The notes below the pieces were generated by a model that saw only the letters and a program-made list of their open reading frames with translations, did no database searches and was not told the DNA's origin. From Thermus thermophilus HB8 (GTDB lineage: Bacteria > Deinococcota > Deinococci > Deinococcales > Thermaceae), in contig NC_006461.1 in assembly GCF_000091545.1 (NCBI RefSeq), positions 1,586,304 through 1,650,303 on the forward strand: a stretch of 64,000 nt of DNA, written 5' to 3'. The translations under genes and the position numbers were made by a program. The stretch's first letter is position 1; each line of letters starts with the position of its first letter. Shown here one piece after another: positions 19,360 to 27,839 of this stretch.

Positions 19360-20717
19360 GGCCCCCTCAGGTGGCGGGGTATTTTTACCCCGGGGAAAAG
19401 GCGGCCCTGAAGGAGGAGGTGAAAGCCCTCCTGGCCGGGGCCCGCACCCCGCCCCTACCCGGGGTCCGGGGGGTCCTCTCCCCCCATGCGGGCTACGCCT
19501 ACGCCGGCAGGGTGATGGCGGAAGCCTTCCGGGCCCTCTCCGCCTGGCGGGGAAAGGCGAGGCGGGTTTTCCTCCTGGGTCCAAGCCACTTCGTGGCCTT
19601 CCCCGGGGTGGCCTTCTTCCCCTACCGGGCCTGGCGCACCCCCTTGGGGGAGGTGGCGGTGGACCTGGAGGGGGGGAGGAGGCTTCTCGGCCAAGGAGCG
19701 CCCTTTCGCGCCTACCGGGAGCCCTTCCTGGAGGAGCATAGCCTCGAGGTCCTCCTCCCCTTCCTCCAGGTGGCCCTCCCCCAAACCCCCATCCTCCCCC
19801 TCCTCTTCGGGGAGGTGGACCCAGGGGAGGTGGCGGAGGCCCTCCTCCCGGAACTGGGCCCAAAGGACCTGGTGGTGGCCTCCAGCGACCTCTCCCACTA
19901 CCACCCCGACCCCGTGGCCCGGAGGCTGGACGCCAAGACCCTAAAGCGGGCCCTGGCCTTGGACGCCGAGGGGGTGGCCCAAGGGGAGGCCTGCGGCCGG
20001 CTCCCCTGGAGCACCCTCACCGCCTTGGCCCGGGCCCTGGGGTGGAAACCCCGGCTCCTCGCCTACGCCACCAGCGCCGAGGCCAGGGGAGGGCGGGAGC
20101 GGGTGGTGGGGTATGGAGCCTTGGCCTATGTATGGAGCCTTGGCCTATGTAGGATGAAGGAGATGACCCCGGTGCGTCGTCGCTTCAGCGTGGAGGAGTT
20201 CCACCGCATGGCCCGGGCGGGCCTCCTCGGGGAAGACGACCGGGTGGAGCTCCTGGAAGGGGAGATCTGGCAGATGAGCCCCATCGGTAGCCGCCACGCC
20301 GCCTGCCTCCGCCGCCTCCGCCGCCTCTTCACCCCCTTGGAAACCCAAGGCCTATGCCTCCTCGCCGTGCAGGACCCCCTGCGCCTAAGCCCCCATAGCG
20401 AGCCCCAGCCCGACCTCCTCCTCCTCAAGCCCCGGGAGGATCTCTACGCCGAAGCCCACCCGGGCCCCGAAGACGTCCTCCTCTTGGTGGAGGTGGCCGA
20501 CGCCTCGGGGGCCTACGACCGGGAGGTGAAGGCCCCCCTCTACGCCCGGCACGGGGTCCAGGAGGTCTGGGTGGTGGACCTCGTGGAGGGAAGGGTCCAC
20601 CGCTTCCTGGACCCTTCCCCCGGGGGCTACCGGGAACACCACGTCCTGGGCCCCGGGGACACCCTCTCCCCCAGGGCCTTCCCCGGGCTCTCCGTGTCCG
20701 TGGCCTCCCTCCTCTAA
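19347..20717 (+). CDS. Memo family protein fused in frame to a Uma2 nuclease domain
   Basis: The 456-codon frame starts at MDLVRPPQVAGYFYPG. Residues 1-258 are a complete Memo domain with SPHAGYAYAG, LGPSHF, EEHSLEVLLPFL and SSDLSHYH. From about residue 270 it becomes a Uma2-type PD-(D/E)XK domain. The joint (LAYVWSLGLCRMKEM) lies exactly on a 19-bp tandem duplication. Without one copy the Memo frame would end at a TGA overlapping the ATG at 20154. The fusion is therefore the product of that duplication. Whether one long protein or two are made is open. Confidence 0.7.
   Translation: MDLVRPPQVAGYFYPGEKAALKEEVKALLAGARTPPLPGVRGVLSPHAGYAYAGRVMAEAFRALSAWRGKARRVFLLGPSHFVAFPGVAFFPYRAWRTPLGEVAVDLEGGRRLLGQGAPFRAYREPFLEEHSLEVLLPFLQVALPQTPILPLLFGEVDPGEVAEALLPELGPKDLVVASSDLSHYHPDPVARRLDAKTLKRALALDAEGVAQGEACGRLPWSTLTALARALGWKPRLLAYATSAEARGGRERVVGYGALAYVWSLGLCRMKEMTPVRRRFSVEEFHRMARAGLLGEDDRVELLEGEIWQMSPIGSRHAACLRRLRRLFTPLETQGLCLLAVQDPLRLSPHSEPQPDLLLLKPREDLYAEAHPGPEDVLLLVEVADASGAYDREVKAPLYARHGVQEVWVVDLVEGRVHRFLDPSPGGYREHHVLGPGDTLSPRAFPGLSVSVASLL
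20112..20149 (+). repeat. 19-bp perfect tandem duplication at the Memo-Uma2 joint
   Basis: The unit TATGGAGCCTTGGCCTATG occurs at 20112-20130 and again at 20131-20149 with no mismatch. Nineteen is not a multiple of three, so the second copy shifts the frame by one and skips the TGA that ends Memo when only one copy is present. Confidence 0.95.
20154..20717 (+). CDS. Uma2 family endonuclease domain (separate start possible)
   Basis: From the ATG at 20154 there are 187 residues of a Uma2-like protein: RFSVEEFHRMARAGLLGEDDRVELLEGEI, then EPQPDLLLLK and VLLLVEVAD, which supply the Asp and Glu-x-Lys-like positions of the restriction-nuclease fold. Such genes are widespread in Thermus and cyanobacteria and often occur in many copies; a second lies at 42670-43206. 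It converges on the next gene with overlapping stop codons. Confidence 0.7.
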   Translation: MKEMTPVRRRFSVEEFHRMARAGLLGEDDRVELLEGEIWQMSPIGSRHAACLRRLRRLFTPLETQGLCLLAVQDPLRLSPHSEPQPDLLLLKPREDLYAEAHPGPEDVLLLVEVADASGAYDREVKAPLYARHGVQEVWVVDLVEGRVHRFLDPSPGGYREHHVLGPGDTLSPRAFPGLSVSVASLL

Positions 20718-21103
20718 AGCCGCACCAGGGGCCGGAACCAGGGGACGGAGAGGAGGAGCACCCCCAGGGCCAGGCCGAAAAGAAGCCTGGCCCCGGGCTT
20801 CCCTCTCCGCGCCCGGGCAAGCCCCGCGTGGGCCAGGCCCAGGGCCACAAGCCCCCCCACCCAGTGCTCCGCCGCGAAGAAGCGGGCCTCCCCTCCGGCC
20901 CGCATGGCCTCCCCAAAGGCGGCGAGGAGCCCTTGGAAATAGGGGCTCACGAAGGCCAGGATCACCCCCAGGACCACCTGCAGGGTGAGGGCGTGGGCGA
21001 AGAGGGCGCCGGGCCTAGGCTCCGGGCGGAAGAGGGCCCAGAGGCCAAAGAAAAGGACCAGCCAGCGCACCAGGTTGTGCAGGGCGAGCACCGCCTCGTA
21101 CAT
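20714..21103 (-). CDS. Small integral membrane protein of unknown function
   Basis: The 129-residue protein has four hydrophobic helices (about residues 12-25, 35-55, 80-95 and 108-125) and starts MYEAVLALHNLVRWLVL. The HNLVRW pattern resembles conserved hypothetical proteins with a cytochrome b561-like layout, but no complete haem site can be assigned. TAGACT (21110-21115) lies 6 bases before its ATG, a leaderless arrangement. It is divergent from yjbQ. Confidence 0.65.
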   Translation of the reverse strand: MYEAVLALHNLVRWLVLFFGLWALFRPEPRPGALFAHALTLQVVLGVILAFVSPYFQGLLAAFGEAMRAGGEARFFAAEHWVGGLVALGLAHAGLARARRGKPGARLLFGLALGVLLLSVPWFRPLVRL

Positions 21104-21154
21104 GGGGAGAGTCTACCCCGGCTCCCAAGGCGCCCAGTGTGGCATCATGCCCAT

Positions 21155-21544
21155 ATGGAAGGCGTGGTGCGCCTCGAGGTCCCCACCCCCGAGGAGGGGT
21201 TCGTGAACATCACCCGCAAGGTGGAGGCGGCCCTCTCGGGCCATACGGGCTTGGTCTACCTCTTCGTCCCCCACACCACCTGCGGCCTTACGGTCCAGGA
21301 AGGGGCCGACCCCACGGTGGCCCAGGACCTCTTAGGCCGGCTCGCCGAGCTCGCCCCCCGGCACCGCCCCCAGGACCGGCACCTAGAGGGGAACTCCCAC
21401 GCCCACCTCAAGAGCCTCCTCACCGGGGTCCACCTCCTCCTCCTGGCGGAGAAGGGGCGGCTGAGGCTTGGGCGCTGGCAGCAGGTCTTCCTGGCGGAGT
21501 TTGACGGCCCCCGGGTGCGGGAGGTCTGGGTGCGCCTCCTCTAA
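21155..21544 (+). CDS. YjbQ / UPF0047 family protein
   Basis: The 129-residue protein starts MEGVVRLEVPTPEEGFVNIT and shows the family hallmarks VPHTTCGLTVQEGADPTV, GNSHAHLKSLLTG and WQQVFLAEFDGPR. YjbQ proteins are small trimeric beta-rich proteins, with weak thiamine-phosphate-synthase activity reported in some members. ATG lies 6 bases after CATCAT. The end overlaps hemQ convergently by 4 bases. Confidence 0.83.
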   Translation: MEGVVRLEVPTPEEGFVNITRKVEAALSGHTGLVYLFVPHTTCGLTVQEGADPTVAQDLLGRLAELAPRHRPQDRHLEGNSHAHLKSLLTGVHLLLLAEKGRLRLGRWQQVFLAEFDGPRVREVWVRLL

Positions 21545-22290
21545 AGCCCGAGGAAGGCCCGCAGGGCCTCCTCATCCAGGTACTTGCCCACGAAGAAGGG
21601 GCCGAACTCCCCGTAGCGGGCGGAGACCTCGTCAAAGCGCATCTCGTAGACGATCTTCTTGAACTGGACGGGGTCCTCGCTGAAAAGGTCCACCCCCCAC
21701 TCCCAGTCGTCCAGGCCCTGGGCCCCGCTGATGACCTGCATCACCTTTCCCTGGTACTTCCTCCCCGTCTCCCCGTGGGCCTTCATGAGGCTCGCCCGCT
21801 CCTTGGCCGGAAGCATGTACCAGTTGTCCTGGCCCTGGCGCCGCTTGTTCATGGGGTAGAAGCAGACGTACCCCGATTTGGGAACCCTCGGGGTGAGGCG
21901 GGGCTTGACGTAGGGGGACTCGGGGTCTAGGGGCTTCTCCTGGCTTCCCAGCTCCACCACGGAGTAGAAGCTGTAGCTCCGCCCCAGGTACCGGGCGAAG
22001 GCGGAGCGGGAAAGACGGGCCTCCGCCTCCAGAAGGGGGTCAAGCCCGGGGCGGAGGTTGAGGAAGAGGAGGTCGGCCTTGTGGCCCACCACCTGGTAGA
22101 TGCCGTAGGAACCCTGGCCCGCCTCCTCCAGCTCCCGCCACTCCCGCACCAGGCCTTTAAGCTCCTCCCAGGCGTCCTCCCGGGCCTCCAAGGGGGCGGA
22201 GAACCAGCGGGCGAAGTCCAAGAGGCGGAAGTCGTGGAGGACGTGCCAGCCCTCGAGGGTGTGGGTGGGTTCGGGAACGTGCCGCTCCAT
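21541..22290 (-). CDS. hemQ: Coproheme decarboxylase (chlorite dismutase family)
   Basis: The 249-residue protein belongs to the Cld/HemQ family. It has the Tyr of CFYPMNKRRQ (the redox-active tyrosine position), the proximal haem ligand His in SLMKAHGETGRKYQG, and GRSYSFYSVVELGS. In monoderm and Deinococcus-Thermus bacteria HemQ decarboxylates coproheme to haem b. The distal residue of true chlorite dismutases is not evident, which favours HemQ. ATG at 22290 lies 7 bases after TATAGT. Confidence 0.85.
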   Translation of the reverse strand: MERHVPEPTHTLEGWHVLHDFRLLDFARWFSAPLEAREDAWEELKGLVREWRELEEAGQGSYGIYQVVGHKADLLFLNLRPGLDPLLEAEARLSRSAFARYLGRSYSFYSVVELGSQEKPLDPESPYVKPRLTPRVPKSGYVCFYPMNKRRQGQDNWYMLPAKERASLMKAHGETGRKYQGKVMQVISGAQGLDDWEWGVDLFSEDPVQFKKIVYEMRFDEVSARYGEFGPFFVGKYLDEEALRAFLGL

Positions 22291-22322
22291 CTCCCCCACT
22301 ATAGCTCCGGTATACTTGGCCC
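22291..22322. promoter_or_regulatory. Divergent, overlapping leaderless promoters for hemQ and mscS
   Basis: Only 32 bases separate the two start codons. TATAGT (22298-22303) reads leftward and lies 7 bases before the hemQ ATG; TATACT (22311-22316) reads rightward and lies 6 bases before the mscS ATG. Each promoter's -35 region would fall on the other gene's start codon, so the two cannot be bound by RNA polymerase together. Confidence 0.75.
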
Positions 22323-23390
22323 ATGCTGGCCGCGTTGCACATCGCCCTCACCCTGGCGGCAGTGGTCCTTTTGGGACGGCTCGGCGCGAGGCTTTTGGGG
22401 AGGCTCGCCGCCCTCACCCCGAGCACCCGGGACGACGCCTTCTTCCGCCTCCTGGGCTACGCCTGGTGGGGGGTGGTGGCTGTGGCCGGGGCAAGCTACC
22501 TGAGCCACGCCCTAAGCCTTCCCTACGAGCCCCTGGCCACCTGGGGGCGGAGCCTGGTGGCCTGGCTCGGGGGGAAGGGGGTGGCCGGCGGGGCCGTCCT
22601 CCTCGCCACCTGGACGGCCTACCGCCTGGTGCCCCTCCTCCTCAGGAGCCTCCCCTTGCCGGAGACGGAGGGGGAGCTCACCCGGCAGGCGGTGCGGGCC
22701 AAGACCCTGAGGAACGTCTCCGAGTCGGCCCTGAAGGTTGCGGTGGTCACCGTGGGCGGCCTCCTCTTCCTCTCCAACCTCGGCCTCAACGTCACCGCCC
22801 TCCTCGCCGGGGCCGGGGTGGCGGGGCTCGCCTTAAGCTTCGCCGCCCAGAACCTCATCCGCGACTTCATCAACGGCTTCTTCATCCTCCTGGAAGACCA
22901 GTACGGCGTGGGGGACATCGTGAAGGTGGGGGACCTCGCCGGCGTGGTGGAGAAGTTCAACCTGCGCCTCACCGTCCTCCGCGACCTCGAGGGCAAGGCC
23001 CACTTCATCCCCAACTCCCAGATCCAGCAGGTCACCGTCTTCACCCAGGAGTGGAGCCGGGCGGTGGTGGACGTGGGGGTGGCCTACAAGGAGGACGTGG
23101 ACCGCGTCCTCGCCATCTTCCGGGACGAGGCGGAGCGCTTCTTCCAGGACCCGGAGTGGCAGGACAAGCTCACGAACCCCCCGGAGGTCCTCGGCGTCGA
23201 AAACCTGGCCGACTCCGCCGTGGTCATCCGCACCCTCTTCGGCACCAAGCCCGCCCAGCAGTGGGCCGTGGCCCGGGAGTTCCGCCGGCGGATCAAGAAG
23301 CGGCTGGACCAGGAGGGCGTGGAGATCCCCTTCCCCCACCGGACCCTCTACTTCGGGGAGCCCCTGCGGGTGGTTAAGGAAACGCCATGA
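22323..23390 (+). CDS. Mechanosensitive ion channel, MscS family
   Basis: The 355-residue protein has three N-terminal membrane helices and a fourth pore helix (ALLAGAGVAGLALSFAAQNLIRDFINGFFILLEDQYGVGD, about residues 160-198), followed by the beta domain and the C-terminal domain of MscS. The Gly/Ala pore pattern and the F-x-D-Q-Y-x-V-G-D motif are typical. It releases solutes under membrane tension. It overlaps the coiled-coil gene by 4 bases. Confidence 0.88.
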   Translation: MLAALHIALTLAAVVLLGRLGARLLGRLAALTPSTRDDAFFRLLGYAWWGVVAVAGASYLSHALSLPYEPLATWGRSLVAWLGGKGVAGGAVLLATWTAYRLVPLLLRSLPLPETEGELTRQAVRAKTLRNVSESALKVAVVTVGGLLFLSNLGLNVTALLAGAGVAGLALSFAAQNLIRDFINGFFILLEDQYGVGDIVKVGDLAGVVEKFNLRLTVLRDLEGKAHFIPNSQIQQVTVFTQEWSRAVVDVGVAYKEDVDRVLAIFRDEAERFFQDPEWQDKLTNPPEVLGVENLADSAVVIRTLFGTKPAQQWAVAREFRRRIKKRLDQEGVEIPFPHRTLYFGEPLRVVKETP

Positions 23391-25603
23391 GGGAAAGCCC
23401 TTACCGGATCCTGGAGGAAGCCCTCAGGCCCCACCTGGGGGCCCGGGCCCAGGTGGTCTTGGAGGAGGGGCTCAAGCGGCTGGGCAAGCGGCCGGAGGAG
23501 CTGAGCGAGAAAGACGCCGAGACCCTCCTCAAGGGCCTGATCTTCCGGGAGCTCCAGGCCCGCCTCCCCGCCGCCCAGGCCCGGCGGGCGGTGGAGGAGG
23601 CCCTGGCCCGCCTGGCCCCGGCCCCGGAAGGGGGCCTGGAGGCCCTGGAGCGGGGGCTGGCCCGCTTCGGCCTCTACGTGGACTGGCCCGAGGTGGGAAG
23701 GCTACGGGCCCTGGTGAACCGCCTGCGCCGGGAGCCCGACCCCAGGCTCCTCCAGGAGGGGCTCGCCCTCCTGGACCACCTGGAGGAGAAGCTGGAGGAG
23801 GCCCTCCTGCGCCAGGCCCAGGACCTCGCCCACCTGGAGGAGGCCTTGGAGCGGGTCCGTCCCCTGGGCGGCCCCAAGGTGCGGCGGCTGGAAAGCCTTA
23901 TCCAGATCGTCCGCGAGGCCCACCGGGAGGGGACCTTGGCCCAGGGGGAGGTGGAGCGGGCTAGGGCCCTGGCCCTGGAGCTCCGCAAGTACCTGGCCTC
24001 CAGCGCCGTCCAGCCCGCCACCCTCCCCGAGATGGTCTTTGAAACCCAGGAAGAGGACGTGCTCGTCACCGTGGAGGAGGCCCCGGCCCTCGAGGAGGAG
24101 CTGGTCATCGACCTGGAAAGCCTCGCCGAGCCCCAGGCCCAGGAGATCCGGGCCCTGGAGGTGGCGGAGGAGAAGCGGCGCCTGGAGGAGCTCGTCCTCC
24201 GCTACGCCCCCTTTTTGGACCACCCCCGGGCGGCCGCCTTGCGGGCGGAGGTGGAGGCCCTCCTGGAGGCGGACCAGCCCGCCCTGGAGAAGCTCACGGA
24301 GCTGGAAGCGGCCCTGAAGGAGGCGGAGGCGGAGGCCAAGGCCGCAAGGCGGGCGCGCCTCATCCAGCTGGAGGAGGCCCTCCGCCGCCTTCCCCTCCCC
24401 CAGGAGGCCAAGGCCCCCCTGGAGGAGGGCCTCCGCCTGGCGGAGGAGACCCTGAGGGAGGGGGGGCTTCCCGACCTCGCCGCTTTGGAGGCGGAGCTTT
24501 CGGCCCTGGAGGAGGAGGCAAGGCGCCTTAAGGAAGAGAAGGCGCGGCTCTTAGAGGAGCTTTCCGCCCTGGGCGAGGCGGCGAAGCCCCTCGCCGAGGA
24601 GCTTGCCCACCTCGAGGGGGAGGCGCTCGCCCAGGCCCTGCCCGGGATCCGGGCCCGCTACGCCGAGCTCCTGAAGGGCGCGGGGGAGGAGGCGCGGCGG
24701 GCGCGGCTAGAGGAGAGGAAAGCGGCCCTCAGGGCCCTCAAGGAGGAGGCGGAGGCCCTGGGGCTCGGCGAGGAGGTGGCCGAGGCGGAAAGGGCCCTGG
24801 CCCAGGGGGAGCTTCCCGACCTGGAGGCCCTGAGGCGCCGCCTGGAGGAGGCCCAGGCCCTCCGGCGGAGGCTCGCCCTGGAGGAGCTCGCCCGGCTCCA
24901 GGCCCTGGCGGAGCGCTTCCGCCCCTTGGGGGGCGAGGCGGTCCTCAAGGCCATAGAGGCGGAGCGCCAAAAGCCCCTCCCCGACCCCGCCCCCATCGCC
25001 CGGGCCCTCCAGGCCATGAAGCGCCGCCTCGAGGCCAAGCGCCAGGAGCTCGGCACCCGCCTCGCCGCCTTTTTCCGCCGCTACGCCCCCCTGGAGGGGC
25101 TCAAAAGCGACACCCAGCGCCGCATCCGTCCCCTGGTGGAGTTCCTCCGCCCCGCCCAGAAGGCCCTGGACCGGCTGGGCCCCCGGGGGGTCTTGGAGGT
25201 GGAGCGCGCCCTGGCCCAGGCGGAGGAGGCCCTCAAAGAGTTGGAGAAGGAGAAGGAGGCCGCGGACCGCCTCCTCAAGGAGCTGGGCCAGGAGGACCTG
25301 GAGGCCCTCCTAAGCTCCCTGGAAGCCCCGGGGGGCGAAAGGCCGGACCTCTCCCCCCTCCGCCTCCCCGGGGTGAAGGCCCTGGGGCTTCTGGACGACC
25401 CCCTCCCCCTCCCCCGCCCCCAGCTCAAGGCCCTCCACCAGGCCCTCAAGGCCCTGGAGGCCGCCACGGGAGAGGCCCTGGGCCCTGCTCTCGTCCGCCT
25501 GGGCGGGAGCTATTTGGTCCTCGCCCCCTGGAGGGGGCACGAGGCCGTGGCCCTGGTGGAGCCCGAGGCCTTGGACCCCTTCTTGAAGGCCCTCTCCGGG
25601 TAG
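23387..25603 (+). CDS. Long coiled-coil protein of unknown function
   Basis: The 738-residue protein is almost wholly Ala, Leu, Glu and Arg with heptad patterns from about residue 240 to 640 (for example EEEARRLKEEKARLLEELSAL). The first 200 residues look helical but less regular, and the last 60 (RLGGSYLVLAPWRGHEAVALVEPEALDPFL) form a small alpha/beta end. There is no ATPase or membrane motif, so it is not an SMC protein. It is translationally coupled to mscS. I do not recognise a family. Confidence 0.65.
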   Translation: MRESPYRILEEALRPHLGARAQVVLEEGLKRLGKRPEELSEKDAETLLKGLIFRELQARLPAAQARRAVEEALARLAPAPEGGLEALERGLARFGLYVDWPEVGRLRALVNRLRREPDPRLLQEGLALLDHLEEKLEEALLRQAQDLAHLEEALERVRPLGGPKVRRLESLIQIVREAHREGTLAQGEVERARALALELRKYLASSAVQPATLPEMVFETQEEDVLVTVEEAPALEEELVIDLESLAEPQAQEIRALEVAEEKRRLEELVLRYAPFLDHPRAAALRAEVEALLEADQPALEKLTELEAALKEAEAEAKAARRARLIQLEEALRRLPLPQEAKAPLEEGLRLAEETLREGGLPDLAALEAELSALEEEARRLKEEKARLLEELSALGEAAKPLAEELAHLEGEALAQALPGIRARYAELLKGAGEEARRARLEERKAALRALKEEAEALGLGEEVAEAERALAQGELPDLEALRRRLEEAQALRRRLALEELARLQALAERFRPLGGEAVLKAIEAERQKPLPDPAPIARALQAMKRRLEAKRQELGTRLAAFFRRYAPLEGLKSDTQRRIRPLVEFLRPAQKALDRLGPRGVLEVERALAQAEEALKELEKEKEAADRLLKELGQEDLEALLSSLEAPGGERPDLSPLRLPGVKALGLLDDPLPLPRPQLKALHQALKALEAATGEALGPALVRLGGSYLVLAPWRGHEAVALVEPEALDPFLKALSG

Positions 25604-25622
25604 GGGTGCTACACTAAAAGTA

Positions 25623-27806
25623 GTGGTCGGCGCGGATCTCGGCCTCTGGAACCGCCTGGAACCCGCCTTGGCCTACCTCGCTCCCGAGGAACGGGCCAAA
25701 GTGCGGGAGGCCTATCGCTTCGCCGAGGAGGCCCACCGGGGGCAGCTACGGCGAAGCGGGGAGCCCTACATCACCCACCCCGTGGCCGTGGCCGAGATTC
25801 TGGCCGGCCTGCAGATGGACGCCGACACGGTGGCCGCGGGCCTCCTCCACGACACCCTGGAGGACTGCGGGGTGGCGCCCGAGGAGCTGGAGCGCCGCTT
25901 CGGCCCCACGGTGCGCCGCATCGTGGAGGGGGAGACCAAGGTCAGCAAGCTCTACAAGCTGGCGAACCTCGAGGGGGAGGAGAGGCGGGCGGAGGACCTC
26001 CGCCAGATGTTCATCGCCATGGCGGAGGACGTGCGCATCATCATCGTCAAGCTGGCGGACCGCCTGCACAACCTCCGCACCCTGGAGCACATGCCCCCCG
26101 AGAAGCAGAAGCGGATCGCCCAGGAAACCCTGGAGATCTACGCCCCCCTCGCCCACCGCCTGGGGATGGGCCAGCTCAAGTGGGAGCTGGAGGACCTCTC
26201 CTTCCGCTACCTCCACCCCGAGGCCTTCGCCAGCCTGTCCGCCCGGATCCAGGCCACCCAGGAGGCCAGGGAGCGCCTCATCCAGAGGGCCATCCACCTC
26301 CTCCAGGAGACCCTGGCCCGGGACGAGCTCCTCCAGAGCCAGCTCCAGGGCTTTGAGGTGACCGGGCGCCCCAAGCACCTCTACTCCATCTGGAAGAAGA
26401 TGGAGCGGGAGGGGAAGACCCTGGAGCAGATCTACGACCTCCTGGCGGTCCGGGTCATCCTTGACCCCAAGCCCGCGCCCACCCGGGAAAGCCAGGCCCT
26501 AAGGGAGAAGCAGGTCTGCTACCACGTCCTCGGCCTGGTCCACGCCCTCTGGCAGCCCATCCCCGGCCGGGTCAAGGACTACATCGCCGTGCCCAAGCCC
26601 AACGGCTACCAGAGCCTCCACACCACGGTGATCGCCCTCGAGGGCCTGCCCCTGGAGGTGCAGATCCGCACCCGGGAGATGCACCGCGTGGCCGAGTACG
26701 GCATCGCCGCCCACTGGCTCTATAAGGAGGGGCTCACCGACCCCGAGGAGGTCAAGCGGCGGGTCTCCTGGCTGAAGAGCATCCAGGAGTGGCAGAAGGA
26801 GTTCTCCAGCTCCCGGGAGTTCGTGGAGGCGGTGACCAAGGACCTCCTCGGCGGCCGGGTCTTCGTCTTCACCCCCAAGGGCCGCATCATCAACCTGCCC
26901 AAGGGGGCGACCCCCGTGGACTTCGCCTACCACATCCACACCGAGGTGGGCCACCACATGGTGGGGGCCAAGGTCAACGGCCGCATCGTCCCCCTCTCCT
27001 ACGAGCTCCAAAACGGGGAGATCGTGGAGATCCTCACCAGCAAGAACGCCCACCCCTCCAAGGGCTGGCTGGAGTTCGCCAAGACCCGGAGCGCCAAGAG
27101 CAAGATCCGCCAGTACTTCCGCGCCCAGGAGCGCCAGGAGACCCTGGAAAAGGGCCAGCACCTCCTGGAGCGGTACCTCAAGCGCCGGGGCCTGCCCAAG
27201 CCCACGGACAGCCAGCTGGAGGAGGCGGCCAAACGCCTCTCCCTTCCCCCCTCCCCGGAGGAGCTCTACCTGGCCCTGGCCCTGAACCGCCTCACCCCCC
27301 GGCAGGTGGCGGAAAAGCTCTATCCCAAGGCCCTCCTCAAGCCGGAGAAGCCCAAGCCCCAGGCCCGCAACGAGTGGGGCATCCGGCTGGAGCAGGACCT
27401 GCAGGCCCCCATCCGCCTCGCCTCCTGCTGCGAGCCCATGAAGGGCGACCCCATCCTCGGGTTCGTGACCCGGGGCCGTGGGGTCACGGTCCACCGGGCC
27501 GACTGCCCCAACCTCCGCCGCCTCCTCCAGGGGCCGGAGGCGGACCGGGTGATCGGGGCCTACTGGGAAGGGGTGGGAGGGAAGGTGGTGGTCCTCGAGG
27601 TCCTGGCCCAAGACCGGGCCGGCCTCCTCCGGGACGTGATGCAGGTGGTGGCCGAGGCGGGGAAGAGCGCCCTCGGCTCCGAAACCCGGGTTTTGGGCCC
27701 TCTGGCCCGGATCCGGCTCCGCCTGGCGGTCCAGGACGGGGAGGAGGAGCGGATCCTCCAGGCGGTGCAGAAGGTGTCCGGGGTCAAAGAGGCGCGCTGG
27801 GCCTGA
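25623..27806 (+). CDS. relA: Bifunctional (p)ppGpp synthetase/hydrolase
   Basis: The 727-residue protein has the full RSH layout: HD hydrolase (YITHPVAVAE, LLHDTLEDCG), synthetase (GRVKDYIAVPKPNGYQSLHT), TGS (VFVFTPKGRIINLPKGATP), a zinc-finger-like region (CCEPMKGDPILGF, HRADCPNL) and a C-terminal ACT domain. The RxKD synthetase motif is that of bifunctional Rel rather than RelA-type enzymes. It makes and degrades the starvation alarmone. The start is GTG 25623, 7 bases after TACACT, suggesting a leaderless mRNA. Confidence 0.92.
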   Translation: MVGADLGLWNRLEPALAYLAPEERAKVREAYRFAEEAHRGQLRRSGEPYITHPVAVAEILAGLQMDADTVAAGLLHDTLEDCGVAPEELERRFGPTVRRIVEGETKVSKLYKLANLEGEERRAEDLRQMFIAMAEDVRIIIVKLADRLHNLRTLEHMPPEKQKRIAQETLEIYAPLAHRLGMGQLKWELEDLSFRYLHPEAFASLSARIQATQEARERLIQRAIHLLQETLARDELLQSQLQGFEVTGRPKHLYSIWKKMEREGKTLEQIYDLLAVRVILDPKPAPTRESQALREKQVCYHVLGLVHALWQPIPGRVKDYIAVPKPNGYQSLHTTVIALEGLPLEVQIRTREMHRVAEYGIAAHWLYKEGLTDPEEVKRRVSWLKSIQEWQKEFSSSREFVEAVTKDLLGGRVFVFTPKGRIINLPKGATPVDFAYHIHTEVGHHMVGAKVNGRIVPLSYELQNGEIVEILTSKNAHPSKGWLEFAKTRSAKSKIRQYFRAQERQETLEKGQHLLERYLKRRGLPKPTDSQLEEAAKRLSLPPSPEELYLALALNRLTPRQVAEKLYPKALLKPEKPKPQARNEWGIRLEQDLQAPIRLASCCEPMKGDPILGFVTRGRGVTVHRADCPNLRRLLQGPEADRVIGAYWEGVGGKVVVLEVLAQDRAGLLRDVMQVVAEAGKSALGSETRVLGPLARIRLRLAVQDGEEERILQAVQKVSGVKEARWA

Positions 27807-27811
27807 GGCCA

Positions 27812-27839
27812 CCCCATGCCGGCTTGCGCCAGCATGGGG
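27812..27839 (+). terminator. Hairpin downstream of relA
   Basis: CCCCATGC (27812-27819) pairs with GCATGGGG (27832-27839), with an inner GGC/GCC stem and TTGC loop. It begins 5 bases after the relA stop, has no U-run, and is followed by CCCCGGTAAAGGGG. A closely similar hairpin follows gpsA, so it is probably a Thermus-type terminator or mRNA-end element. Confidence 0.65.
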
